The notes under the pieces are model-generated. The model was given only the letters and a program-made list of their open reading frames with translations, ran no database searches and was not told the DNA's origin. Positions 44,669 through 51,983 of a stretch of 51,983 nucleotides of DNA are shown here, one piece after another. This DNA is from Anaerolineae bacterium. Its GTDB lineage: Bacteria > Chloroflexota > Anaerolineae > Anaerolineales > E44-bin32. The DNA lies in assembly GCA_011174845.1 (NCBI GenBank), contig DUEW01000002.1, forward strand, positions 1 to 51,983. The letters run 5' to 3'. The position numbers were made by a program, and so were the translations under genes. How positions within the stretch are numbered: the stretch's first letter is position 1; the number at the start of each line of letters is the position of its first letter.

Positions 44669-45676
44669 ATGCCACTCTTTGGCAAAGATTTGGGGATAGA
44701 TCTAGGCACGGTCAATACACTGATATGTGATGGCAGCGAGATCGTGCTTCACGAACCGACCGTCGTCGCCATTGATATCGATGAATTGAAGATCGTGGAT
44801 GTGGGTCAATCAGCGCGCGAAATGGATGGTCGTGTACCGGATGTGATTGAGGTCTCACGACCATTACGGGATGGCGTGATCGCCGACTTCGAAGTCACAC
44901 ATCGCATGTTAGGACATTTCATCGAAAAAGTTTGTGGACCAGCGCGATTGTTCAAGCCGAGGTTGATGATCACCATCCCATTAGGCGTGACAAGTGTCGA
45001 AAGCCGAGCGGTACACGAGGCTGCGCTTCAAGCTGGAGGGCGAGAAGTTCATCTCATACAAGAACCACTGGCAGCAGCCATCGGAGTTGGTTTGCCCATA
45101 GCAACTCCCTCTGGAAACATGGTCGTGAACCTAGGAGGGGGCGTGACCCAAGCAGCTGTGATCGCGATGGGTGGAATCGTCGCAGGTGATGCGACTCGCA
45201 TCGGGGGTATGAAGCTGGATGAGGCGATTATCTCTTATGTGCGGAAAAAGTATGGTCTCGTCATTGGGCCGAGAACGGCTGAGGAAGCGAAGATCAGAAT
45301 CGGCGCAGCTATTCCACCCGATGAAGAAAACCTGATCGAAATCCAGGGTCAGGATCAAGTGACCGGTTTGCCTCGCCCGATCACTCTCACCACCAGTGAA
45401 ATCGTGGAAGCATTGCAGGAGACCCTTCATTTACAGCTTGTGGCTGTGAGGAATGTGCTAGAGCGGACTCCACCGGAATTGGCATCGGATATTATCGATA
45501 GGGGGATGTTGATCTGTGGTGGTGGATCGCTGTTACGTGGCATCGACAAGTGGTTAACCAGCGAAACAGGCGTACCAGCTTATGTGGCCGAAGAGCCAGT
45601 GGTATGCTCCTCAAAGGGGGCGGCTCGTGGCCTGGGAATGCTGGAAAGATTGCTCCGAACGTTACCCGCGGTTTAA
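44669..45676 (+). CDS. mreB: MreB-like actin-family rod-shape protein
   Basis: A 335-residue actin-fold protein: phosphate-1 DLGIDLGTVNT near 7-17, connect-1 LIQEPLAAAIGVG, phosphate-2 MVVNLGGGVTQAAV (normally DIGGGTT; here the Asp is Asn and one Gly is shifted) and adenosine motif LICGGGSLLRGID. It polymerises under the membrane to guide cell-wall synthesis. The N-for-D change in phosphate-2 is unusual and could lower ATPase activity. It is 7 bases after atpC and has no mreC/mreD beside it. Confidence 0.9.
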   Translation: MPLFGKDLGIDLGTVNTLICDGSEIVLHEPTVVAIDIDELKIVDVGQSAREMDGRVPDVIEVSRPLRDGVIADFEVTHRMLGHFIEKVCGPARLFKPRLMITIPLGVTSVESRAVHEAALQAGGREVHLIQEPLAAAIGVGLPIATPSGNMVVNLGGGVTQAAVIAMGGIVAGDATRIGGMKLDEAIISYVRKKYGLVIGPRTAEEAKIRIGAAIPPDEENLIEIQGQDQVTGLPRPITLTTSEIVEALQETLHLQLVAVRNVLERTPPELASDIIDRGMLICGGGSLLRGIDKWLTSETGVPAYVAEEPVVCSSKGAARGLGMLERLLRTLPAV

Positions 45677-45854
45677 TTTCACGACAAATCTACTTTTCAT
45701 CGCTGGCACAACAAACAAACTATGGTCGTAAACCGAATAGTGAACCTGAGAATCTGACTTGTGCGTTTTCCAGGCGGCATCTGAGAACCTCGCCGAAAGT
45801 ATTTTTACGGGGAGGTGTCCATTGAATGTCCTTCCATTCCCATACATTATATAG

Positions 45855-46059
45855 GTCGCAGGCTTTAGCCTGTGCTTCTCTTCGCACCCTAAAGGGTGCG
45901 GCTGCATTCTGGTCTTGTAGTCCCTACTGTAACCGTAGGCTTTAGCCTACGCTTCTCTTCGCACCCTAAAGGGTGCGGCTGCATTCTGGTCTTGTAGTCC
46001 CTACTGTAGCCGCAGGCTTTAGCCTGCGCTTCTCTTCGCACCCTAAAGGGTGCGGCTGC
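45855..46059. repeat. Palindromic repeat cluster B (three tandem units, inverted relative to A)
   Basis: Units of 51-54 bp lie at 45855-45905, 45929-45982 and 46006-46059. The repeat period is about 77 bases, with near-identical spacers between units. Read on the opposite strand they match cluster A: hairpins GCAGGCTTTAGCCTGC and GCACCCTAAAGGGTGC. In the middle unit the stem changes to CGTAGG...CCTACG, with both arms altered so pairing is kept, which points to selection on the hairpin in DNA or RNA. Confidence 0.9.
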
Positions 46060-46145
46060 ATTCTTCTTCCCACACCTCCAACATCGTTCCCTTTCCCCTT
46101 ATAGCCGTCCCTTTCTTCTGCAGACATCGTCATGATGTAAATATT

Positions 46146-46178
46146 AAAAAAAAGGATGACGCACCGATCACGGTGCGT
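46146..46178 (-). terminator. Intrinsic terminator of rex
   Basis: ACGCACCG-ATCA-CGGTGCGT is a perfect 8-bp stem with a 4-base loop. On the minus strand it is followed after five bases by eight T (complement of 46146-46153). It lies about 75 bases after the rex stop. Confidence 0.85.
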
Positions 46179-46250
46179 TATTCATCGGTAGTGAACTTAA
46201 GAATTACTCTAACGAGATTGAGGGATGAGTTGGTTCGTTTGATGCCCGTG

Positions 46251-46871
46251 CTAGGGTAGGTAATACGTCATGTGTTGTAGATGTAGGACGGGGTCTATGT
46301 ATAGAATTTTAACTTTCTCAGGTACGTTAATCGAGACAGGAGCATAGCACAATATGGCGCGGATACCAGCCTCTACTAACAAATCCGTGACACTCTGAGC
46401 ATCCGATGCAGGGACCGCGAGCATGGCAACGCGGATTTTTTCTCTTCGTATCTCGTTCACCATTAACGTTACATCGCGAATGGTGAAATCTCCCACTCTT
46501 TGGCCAATTTTTTGGGTATCGCTATCATAAACCTTAGTGATACGGAAACCGCGATCGAGGAATCCCGTGTAGTGAGCAATCGCTCGACCTAAATCCCCGA
46601 CCCCCACAAGAACGACATTCCATACCTTGTTAACTTTTAAGACACGCCGTAACTGTTCGACCAAGAAAGAGATGTTGTAACCGGTTCCTTGTTTACCAAA
46701 CTCCCCAAATTGAGAGAGATCTTTGCGTATCTGCGCAGACGATATCCCAAGCCGACGTCCAAGCTCGTGGGAGGAAGTGATGACTTTTCCTTCCTCAGCC
46801 ATCCTCGTTAATTCACGCAGGTAGAGCGGTATACGACCAACAATGATATCCGGGATGATGGATTGGTCCAT
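46251..46871 (-). CDS. rex: Redox-sensing transcriptional repressor Rex
   Basis: A 206-residue protein. The N-terminal winged helix (about 12-75) has ISSAQIRKDLSQFGEFGKQGTGY, the Rex DNA-recognition block. A Rossmann domain follows with VGVGDLGRAIAHY (about 89-101) that binds NADH/NAD. It represses fermentation and respiration genes when NADH is low. A canonical Rex operator (TTGTGAA-type palindrome) is not seen in the intergenic regions here, so its targets lie elsewhere. Confidence 0.95.
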   Translation of the reverse strand: MDQSIIPDIIVGRIPLYLRELTRMAEEGKVITSSHELGRRLGISSAQIRKDLSQFGEFGKQGTGYNISFLVEQLRRVLKVNKVWNVVLVGVGDLGRAIAHYTGFLDRGFRITKVYDSDTQKIGQRVGDFTIRDVTLMVNEIRREKIRVAMLAVPASDAQSVTDLLVEAGIRAILCYAPVSINVPEKVKILYIDPVLHLQHMTYYLP

Positions 46872-47222
46872 TTCTTACTCCAAAGAGTTTCAAATCCAAT
46901 GAGGCGAATCTATCATAATAGAATCATGCATGCAAACATGTGATCCTTCAATCTGGTAACTTGCACATTAGTAGTTAAAGCTCCCTCAGCCCTTTCCTGC
47001 TCGTTCTAATGGTTCGGCGAGCTCACCTCCACGAGCTATGTGGTGAGTTTGTTGAAAGATGGTTGAAGGGTGCATCCTCCTTGATGACCTCATCCGTTGA
47101 CATCCTCTGACAAAGATCCCTATGCCATGGCAAATCCCACATCAAATCCGTTTGATCAATGCGTCTCTAAATATGTAATCATGGTATATTCATGAATTGA
47201 CTTCGTGTATCGATGGTGAGCT
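46872..47222. other. Divergent promoter region between rex and obg
   Basis: A 351-base gap between divergent genes. No gene seen. It should hold promoters for both; TATATT near 47183 could be a -10 for obg, but no good -35 pairs with it. Confidence 0.4.
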
Positions 47223-48488
47223 ATGTTCTTTGATGAGGCACGGATCTTCGTGTCCTCCGGACGAGGGGGAAATGGTGTCGTTCACTTTCGCCGAGAAAAG
47301 TACGTTCCCCTTGGTGGGCCAGACGGAGGTAATGGCGGGAAGGGAGGGGATGTCATCCTTGAAGTTGCTCCAACCTTGAACACCTTATCCGCATTCCGGC
47401 GTAGGCGTCGTTTCCATGCGGCTGATGGAGGACATGGTGGGGGGAACAACAAATCAGGACGTAATGGTACGGATGAGATCATCCACGTTCCTCCTGGAAC
47501 CGTCGTGCGGGATGAAAACTCTGGGGAGTTACTTGGCGATTTGGTTCAGCCAGCTCAACGATTAGTTGTCTGCAATGGCGGACGAGGTGGTCGTGGTAAT
47601 GCTCGTTTTGCTACCTCTCGTAACCAAGCGCCCCGCGTCGCAGAGAAAGGTGAACCTTGTCAAGAACGATGGCTTCTGCTCGAACTTCGTCTAATAGCGG
47701 ATATAGGCATCGTTGGGGTTCCAAATGCTGGAAAATCTACCTTGTTAGCGGCCGTGACCAATGCTCGTCCCAAAATCGCAGATTATCCTTTTACAACATT
47801 ACAACCAAATCTGGGCGTTGCTGAATTGGACAATGAGGTGACGTTAGTATTGGCGGACATCCCAGGATTAATTGAGGGGGCTCACGCCGGAGAAGGATTA
47901 GGCTTTGCTTTTCTTCGACACATACAACGCACTCGTGTCCTGATCCATCTGATCGATGGTTCATCTGTTGATCCCTTGGCAGATTTCTCACAGGTGAACA
48001 CCGAACTTGCCCTCTTCGATAAAAGGTTGACGGAAAAGCCAGTCTTGGTGGCGGTCAATAAATTAGATTTACCTGATGTGAAGACCCGTTGGCCAGATCT
48101 TGAAGCACAATTCAGCCAACGAGGCTATGACCCATTGCCCATCTCAGCTTTAGCTCGTGAGGGATTGAGGAAGCTGCTATACAAAGCGCATGAAGCCTTA
48201 CAGAAAGCCGAATCTCATGAAGTGATGCAGGAAGAACTACCGGTTTACCGATCTGAGCCGGATCCTACCGAATTCGAAGTCTCTCAGGAAACCGATGGAG
48301 GATGGCGCGTCTCCGGCGTGGCGATAGAACGTGCTGCCCATATGACATATTGGGAGTACGATGAGGCGGTTCGCCGTTTTCAGCGTCTACTGGAGCGCAT
48401 GGGGGTAGAGGACGCGCTTCGTCAAGCTGGGGCGAAATCTGGCGACACTGTCCGAATAGGGGAATACGAGCTGGAATGGCTGGATTAA
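47223..48488 (+). CDS. obg: GTPase Obg/CgtA
   Basis: A 421-residue GTPase. A glycine-rich Obg domain (1-155, with GGPDGGNGGKGGDV and DGGHGGGNNKSG) is followed by a G domain with GVPNAGKST (165-173), DIPGLIEGA and NKLD. An OCT domain forms the last 80 residues (VSGVAIERAAHMTYWEYDEAVRRF). It binds the large ribosomal subunit and links ribosome assembly to stress. It overlaps nadD by 13 bases. Confidence 0.96.
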   Translation: MFFDEARIFVSSGRGGNGVVHFRREKYVPLGGPDGGNGGKGGDVILEVAPTLNTLSAFRRRRRFHAADGGHGGGNNKSGRNGTDEIIHVPPGTVVRDENSGELLGDLVQPAQRLVVCNGGRGGRGNARFATSRNQAPRVAEKGEPCQERWLLLELRLIADIGIVGVPNAGKSTLLAAVTNARPKIADYPFTTLQPNLGVAELDNEVTLVLADIPGLIEGAHAGEGLGFAFLRHIQRTRVLIHLIDGSSVDPLADFSQVNTELALFDKRLTEKPVLVAVNKLDLPDVKTRWPDLEAQFSQRGYDPLPISALAREGLRKLLYKAHEALQKAESHEVMQEELPVYRSEPDPTEFEVSQETDGGWRVSGVAIERAAHMTYWEYDEAVRRFQRLLERMGVEDALRQAGAKSGDTVRIGEYELEWLD

Positions 48489-49078
48489 TTGGTGTACTTG
48501 GTGGGACTTTTGACCCTCCACATATGGGTCATCTTATATTGGCCGATATTGGAAAGTGGGTATTGAATTTGGAGAGAGTCCTTTGGGTTGTCACTGCTCA
48601 ACCACCGCATAAACCAGATGCCCCCATCTCGCCCATTGAAGATCGAATTGCGATGGTCGAGATGGCAATCATGGACAATCCAGCGTTTGTGCTCTCGCGT
48701 GCTGATATCGAAAGACCTGTACCCCACTACGCGATCGACACATTACGATGGTTGGCTGAACGTTATCAAGGAGTTCGTTTTGCTTACCTGATGGGGGCTG
48801 ATTCATTAAACGATCTACCTGCATGGCATGATCCGTTAGGTTTTTTAGAAGTCTGTGGTGTTCTCGGCGTGATGCGTCGACCCGGTGTAGAAGTTGATAT
48901 GCAGGTGCTTGAGTTGGAGTTACCTGGTGTAACAGGCAAGGTAACATTTTTCGATGCGCCATTGATCGGATGTTCAGGGCGTGACATCCGACGTCGTGTT
49001 CGGAAACGCGAACCTTTTCAGTATCTGCTTCCACCTGGAATAGCTGATTTCATTGAAGAGAAGGGCCTCTATCGTTGA
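48476..49078 (+). CDS. nadD: Nicotinate-nucleotide adenylyltransferase NadD
   Basis: A 200-residue nucleotidyltransferase: GGTFDPPHMGH (9-19) with the HxGH ATP site, PPHKP near 42-46 and a CSGRDIRRR end in place of the usual ISSTxxR. It makes NaAD from nicotinate mononucleotide in NAD synthesis. It begins inside obg, which fits the common obg-nadD coupling. Its own stop overlaps the TTG of the next gene by 4 bases. Confidence 0.95.
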   Translation: MAGLIGVLGGTFDPPHMGHLILADIGKWVLNLERVLWVVTAQPPHKPDAPISPIEDRIAMVEMAIMDNPAFVLSRADIERPVPHYAIDTLRWLAERYQGVRFAYLMGADSLNDLPAWHDPLGFLEVCGVLGVMRRPGVEVDMQVLELELPGVTGKVTFFDAPLIGCSGRDIRRRVRKREPFQYLLPPGIADFIEEKGLYR

Positions 49079-50223
49079 GCCTCATCAAAGATCGCCCATT
49101 CATCGCTGCCGCAGTGGCCCATTTCGCTGTTGATGCTTTAAATGGCCAAAGGCCTCTTCTTTTGGCAGTTTTAAGTGTCCCTCTGGGGTTATCGAACACA
49201 GCCATTGGCCTCGTTACCACCCTCTATACATTTTCCGGCTCGCTCTCCCAACCTCTCTTCGGCTGGCTCGCGGATCGTATTGGCCCGCGTTGGGTGGCCA
49301 CCATTGGTGTGCTCTGGATGGCAGGGGCTTTCGGACTTGCTGTGAGCCTGCCTAACTATGCACCGTTGATCTTGCTCATCCTTGCTTCATTTGGATCAGG
49401 GGCTTTTCATCCCGCGGGAGCAATGGAGGCCACGCTCCGAGGGCGCCAATTTCTTTCCGATCGAGAAACGACTGCGGCTTCTCTTTTCTTTTTCTCTGGT
49501 GCGGCGGGCTACTCCTTCGGTCCAGCACTCGGAGGTCCGATCCTGGATCGCTGGGGACCCCCTGGCTTGATCCTTCTTCTGTTGTTCGTAGTGCCAGCTG
49601 GGATGTATGTCAGCCTTCGTTTTGTGCCATTAGAGGAATCGGTTGAGAAGCAAATCGATGACACAATGCCAAGGAAGGCATCTAGCCTCACTCAACTGAT
49701 TCCATTTATTTTCTTAACCGCATTTCGTTCGTGGACGCAAACGTCGATGGTGTCATTTATACCTAAATACTATAACGACCTCGGTTATCGCCCGAGTGTG
49801 TATGGCGTCATCGTGGCGTTGCTTACAGCTGGTTCGGCCATTGGGGGTGTTATCGGCGGCATGCTTGCGGATCGCTATGGGAAGCGAAATGTTACACTGC
49901 AGACATTATTCTGTGCGGTAATACCGCTCGCAATCTTTCCCTTCCTTAGTGACACAGCGTGGGTCTACATCCTCCTACCCCTGGCTGGAGCGTTGACGGG
50001 TGCCTCACACAGCATCCTTGTTGTGTTGGCTCAACGAATGATGCCGGGCAAAACGGGGACGGCTTCGGGATTGATTCTGGGATTTACCTTCACCTGTGGA
50101 GCTTTAGGCACACTAATCAGTGGATTTCAGGCCGACTTCAGTGGGTTTAAGATCATGTTCCTAACCCTTGCCGGGATTACGTTGATCGCTGCCTTCTTAG
50201 CATTTCGGCTTCCTAAGAATTGA
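49075..50223 (+). CDS. MFS transporter (fosmidomycin-resistance-like)
   Basis: A 382-residue transporter with about twelve hydrophobic segments. The loop motif GWLADRIGPRWVA (about residues 62-74) and the second-half counterpart GMLADRYGKRNV near 262 are the classic MFS A-motifs. FGSGAFHPAGA near 105-115 resembles the Fsr fosmidomycin-efflux group. It starts at a TTG overlapping the nadD stop (TTGA). Substrate unknown; resistance should not be inferred. Confidence 0.88.
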   Translation: MSLIKDRPFIAAAVAHFAVDALNGQRPLLLAVLSVPLGLSNTAIGLVTTLYTFSGSLSQPLFGWLADRIGPRWVATIGVLWMAGAFGLAVSLPNYAPLILLILASFGSGAFHPAGAMEATLRGRQFLSDRETTAASLFFFSGAAGYSFGPALGGPILDRWGPPGLILLLLFVVPAGMYVSLRFVPLEESVEKQIDDTMPRKASSLTQLIPFIFLTAFRSWTQTSMVSFIPKYYNDLGYRPSVYGVIVALLTAGSAIGGVIGGMLADRYGKRNVTLQTLFCAVIPLAIFPFLSDTAWVYILLPLAGALTGASHSILVVLAQRMMPGKTGTASGLILGFTFTCGALGTLISGFQADFSGFKIMFLTLAGITLIAAFLAFRLPKN

Positions 50224-50276
50224 ACAACGACTCGCATTTATTACCTTATCCCTCTCGCATATCAGAAGTGCCTCTC

Positions 50277-50296
50277 AAACGGTTCCACAACCGTTT
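50277..50296. terminator. Hairpin between convergent MFS and mannosidase-like genes
   Basis: AAACGGTT-CCAC-AACCGTTT is a perfect 8-bp stem with a 4-base loop that touches the stop codon of the minus-strand gene. It may terminate both convergent transcripts; T-runs on either side are weak. Confidence 0.45.
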
Positions 50297-51983
50297 ATCC
50301 CACGATTGGAGAGAGAATTAAATGCAAGGTTAAGATCTCATGGGGCTCGATTAGAAGGGGGACGCGATGGTTTTCCTGAATCTCAAGCTCCTCAATCTTG
50401 GTTTCGTCCATACGAACCTTTGAAGCTGATTGAATTGGGGGCAAGCTTGTGACCGCGGTTTGTAAGGGTTGGTGACTAAGGTTAACTCCCCGCAGGATCA
50501 ATCCCTTCCCGTTTTTAGAAGTTTTCACCGATGTAAGAGAAAACGCGTCGTGATCGACCGAGATCAGGGAAGCAGAGGTGGGAAGCACGCCACTGTGAAG
50601 GCTTGTCCCAATGCCGCGGAGGCTAGTTTGGAATGCTTCAGCTAGATGTCGTGCCTGTAGCAGATCTCCGTTGTAGGGTATCAAGCTGAGGTGGAAGGTA
50701 TGCTCACCATGTACTTGGCCGCCCGGGGTAGGGAGTTGAGGTCCAGCGCCTCCTTTGCGTGTAGCCAAATCGGCACGGGAGAGCCAACCAAAGCAGCGTA
50801 GGAGGGTTATCGAGACAACACCGTCCGGAGAAACGCTCACTTCACGTAACCCCCGCGAAGCGATCATCAATCCATTCTTCCCTTTGCTAATGGCAACGAA
50901 ATTTCGTACTGGAACCTCAATGGAAGGCAGTTCAATCCAATCCGATTCAATTTCAGGTAGCTTGGTTGAACGCTGAACGATTTCATAATGTCCATCATAA
51001 TATGCATCGGACACCTCGAAGGGAAGCGGAAAGAGCGCTTGGAGGCGGTGATCGTCAGCATGGTTCTCAAGCGTGATGTCTACATCAACCCGTGGGATAC
51101 CTTGATTTAGGCGAGCGTATATTTTGATGGGCAGTTCCGCTGTTGTCAGGGAGCGTTCGATGCGATTATCGTTCAAGTATTTAGGAATTTGATAGCGTGC
51201 GTCGATCTCAAGGATCTCGCCGCAATCGTCAACAAATCGACGGATTTTCGGGGGCGAAATAGGTGTTTCGATCGGCGTATCTCCCTCCAAAGGGCAGAAG
51301 TTATAGCTGTCTCCACGATCGGCTCGATCGCTAAGTCGCAGTAAATTCTCGAAAATAACGCCCGTTTGAAGGTCCTTTATAGACAAACTGCCATTGGATG
51401 TTGCTTCCACACGCAAGAAGCAATTTTCGATGCTCCGTCCTGTTCTCTCTTCAGCAGGGAAAGCGTTTTCGGTTGCAGATCGAAGTCCGAAGGTCCGATA
51501 CCCATGTCCGGGAACATCTCGGGCTATGAGCTGTATCGTGACCTCGGTCGCGAAGCGAGCAAGAAGTCTGAACCTTAAAACCTGACCCTCGACCATCAAA
51601 GCCTCGATCGCTGTACTCGCTTCTTGTACCGTATCAAGATTCGGCCCAGCGCCTTCTGCAAGAACGACATCGATAAGCGCGTGATCGGGATGCCTCACGA
51701 CTGCCACTTCTTGGATCGATAAGCCCATTACCTGTCCGTTTCGCGCCATAGTCAGCAGGGCACGAAGACCCTCGGCATTAAGCTCCATGTCAGTTAGTGA
51801 GCGTTCTTTTCGATCGAGCAACCTATAGGAGATGATCTGACACTGATCATCGAGGATCTCGAATGGATCCAATCCTGCCGGCAACTCTAATCTGGCTTCA
51901 GCAAGTCCTGTGTTCGTCGTAAGGTTAGGATTGAAAACCACGAGGGCGCTGCGAGCACCTGCCTCCTCGAGCGATGATGTGTC
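50295..51983 (-). CDS. GH38 alpha-mannosidase-like protein, C-terminal part (gene runs off right edge)
   Basis: The frame is open from the window edge to the stop at 50295, about 562 residues, so the N-terminal part of the gene lies outside. What is visible looks like the beta-rich C-terminal half of a family 38 glycosidase: VVFNPN after a linker, PGHGYRTFGL, SLSIKDLQTGVIFENLLRLSDRADRGDSYNF, and later THFHL-like (EHTFHLSLIPYNGD). This part shapes the active site and substrate cleft. The catalytic Asp (D-type metal/nucleophile) would be in the missing half. A GTG at 51941 is not a real start, because matching sequence continues upstream. Family call is from pattern only. Confidence 0.75.
   Translation of the reverse strand, partial: DTSSLEEAGARSALVVFNPNLTTNTGLAEARLELPAGLDPFEILDDQCQIISYRLLDRKERSLTDMELNAEGLRALLTMARNGQVMGLSIQEVAVVRHPDHALIDVVLAEGAGPNLDTVQEASTAIEALMVEGQVLRFRLLARFATEVTIQLIARDVPGHGYRTFGLRSATENAFPAEERTGRSIENCFLRVEATSNGSLSIKDLQTGVIFENLLRLSDRADRGDSYNFCPLEGDTPIETPISPPKIRRFVDDCGEILEIDARYQIPKYLNDNRIERSLTTAELPIKIYARLNQGIPRVDVDITLENHADDHRLQALFPLPFEVSDAYYDGHYEIVQRSTKLPEIESDWIELPSIEVPVRNFVAISKGKNGLMIASRGLREVSVSPDGVVSITLLRCFGWLSRADLATRKGGAGPQLPTPGGQVHGEHTFHLSLIPYNGDLLQARHLAEAFQTSLRGIGTSLHSGVLPTSASLISVDHDAFSLTSVKTSKNGKGLILRGVNLSHQPLQTAVTSLPPIQSASKVRMDETKIEELEIQENHRVPLLIEPHEILTLHLILSPIVG

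Larger units (their letters stand above)
45677..46250. other. Non-coding region with repeat cluster and rex terminator
   Basis: This 574-base stretch between mreB and rex has no protein gene. It contains three palindromic repeat units (45855-46059) and the rex terminator (46146-46178). Confidence 0.65.

Noticed and set aside
45855..46059. CRISPR array or tandem riboswitch
   Set aside because: Same repeat family as 32882-33096 in inverse orientation, with similar spacers. It lies between gene ends, not before a regulated gene.
46872..47222. Rex operator controlling rex itself
   Set aside because: I looked for a TTGTGAA-type palindrome upstream of rex and in other gaps and did not find a convincing one.
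49075..50223. Fosmidomycin resistance gene
   Set aside because: The MFS subgroup is broad and the similarity is to general motifs; substrate cannot be assigned.

Overview
This window looks like a chromosome segment from an uncultured Chloroflexota-like bacterium, probably near Anaerolineae. GC is close to 50 % by eye. The assignment is inferred from protein style: proline- and threonine-rich lipoprotein linkers, a PrsW/S2P/DedA membrane set, a serine-palmitoyltransferase-like operon and an ATP-synthase alpha subunit with a large insertion. No rRNA is present, so the phylum remains a guess.

The most striking content is at 1850-3687. A lipoprotein gene on the minus strand (3097 to 1850) has an in-frame UGA at 2813-2815, exactly where the first cysteine of a DsbA/thioredoxin CPYC motif should be, so it reads U-P-Y-C. 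The protein continues in the same frame into a DsbA-like domain and then a cyclophilin domain. Seventeen bases after the UGA is a perfect 6-bp stem with a 6-base loop whose second base is G, as expected of a bacterial SECIS. About 500 bp away, at 3594-3687, lies a full tRNA-Sec gene (selC): 8-bp acceptor, 6-bp D stem, UCA anticodon, long variable arm. Together these point to a selenocysteine-containing DsbA-cyclophilin fusion lipoprotein, co-transcribed with a PrsW-type membrane protease. A site-2 protease gene follows selC.

Positions 5185-11785 hold a run of plus-strand metabolic genes: Gfo/Idh/MocA oxidoreductase, Zn alcohol dehydrogenase, cupin phosphoglucose isomerase, KDPG aldolase-type enzyme, D-2-hydroxyacid dehydrogenase, divergent shikimate-dehydrogenase-like protein and nitroreductase. 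After two small minus-strand genes (histidine phosphatase, chloramphenicol-phosphotransferase-like kinase), a GntR/UTRA regulator with a consensus promoter opens a second catabolic cluster (13866-27506). It holds an unassigned TIM-barrel-like protein, a complete sugar ABC transporter, two tandem phosphotriesterase-family hydrolases (probable lactonases), an LsrK-like FGGY kinase, an SDR, a UroD-family methyltransferase-like protein and a second Zn dehydrogenase. The likely job is uptake, phosphorylation, oxidation and lactone opening of an unidentified sugar or polyol, with aldol cleavage by the first cluster.

The minus-strand operon at 30952-27592 encodes a serine-palmitoyltransferase-like enzyme, an NAD-dependent epimerase/reductase and a GNAT-fold acyltransferase. 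This is the set of activities used for bacterial ceramide synthesis, and the operon ends at a clear terminator. It is followed by an aldo/keto reductase, tRNA-Pro(CGG), a GAF histidine kinase, inositol-phosphate synthase, another Zn dehydrogenase and a DUF72 protein.

The last third is mostly housekeeping: yebC-ruvC-ruvA; an F1-only ATP synthase operon (atpA-G-D-C, no F0 or delta genes adjacent) running into mreB; rex on the minus strand; obg-nadD-MFS; and the C-terminal part of a GH38 alpha-mannosidase-like gene running off the right edge. Two clusters of a palindromic repeat family (32882-33096 and 45855-46059) sit in opposite orientations beside the tRNA-Pro and mreB/rex genes.
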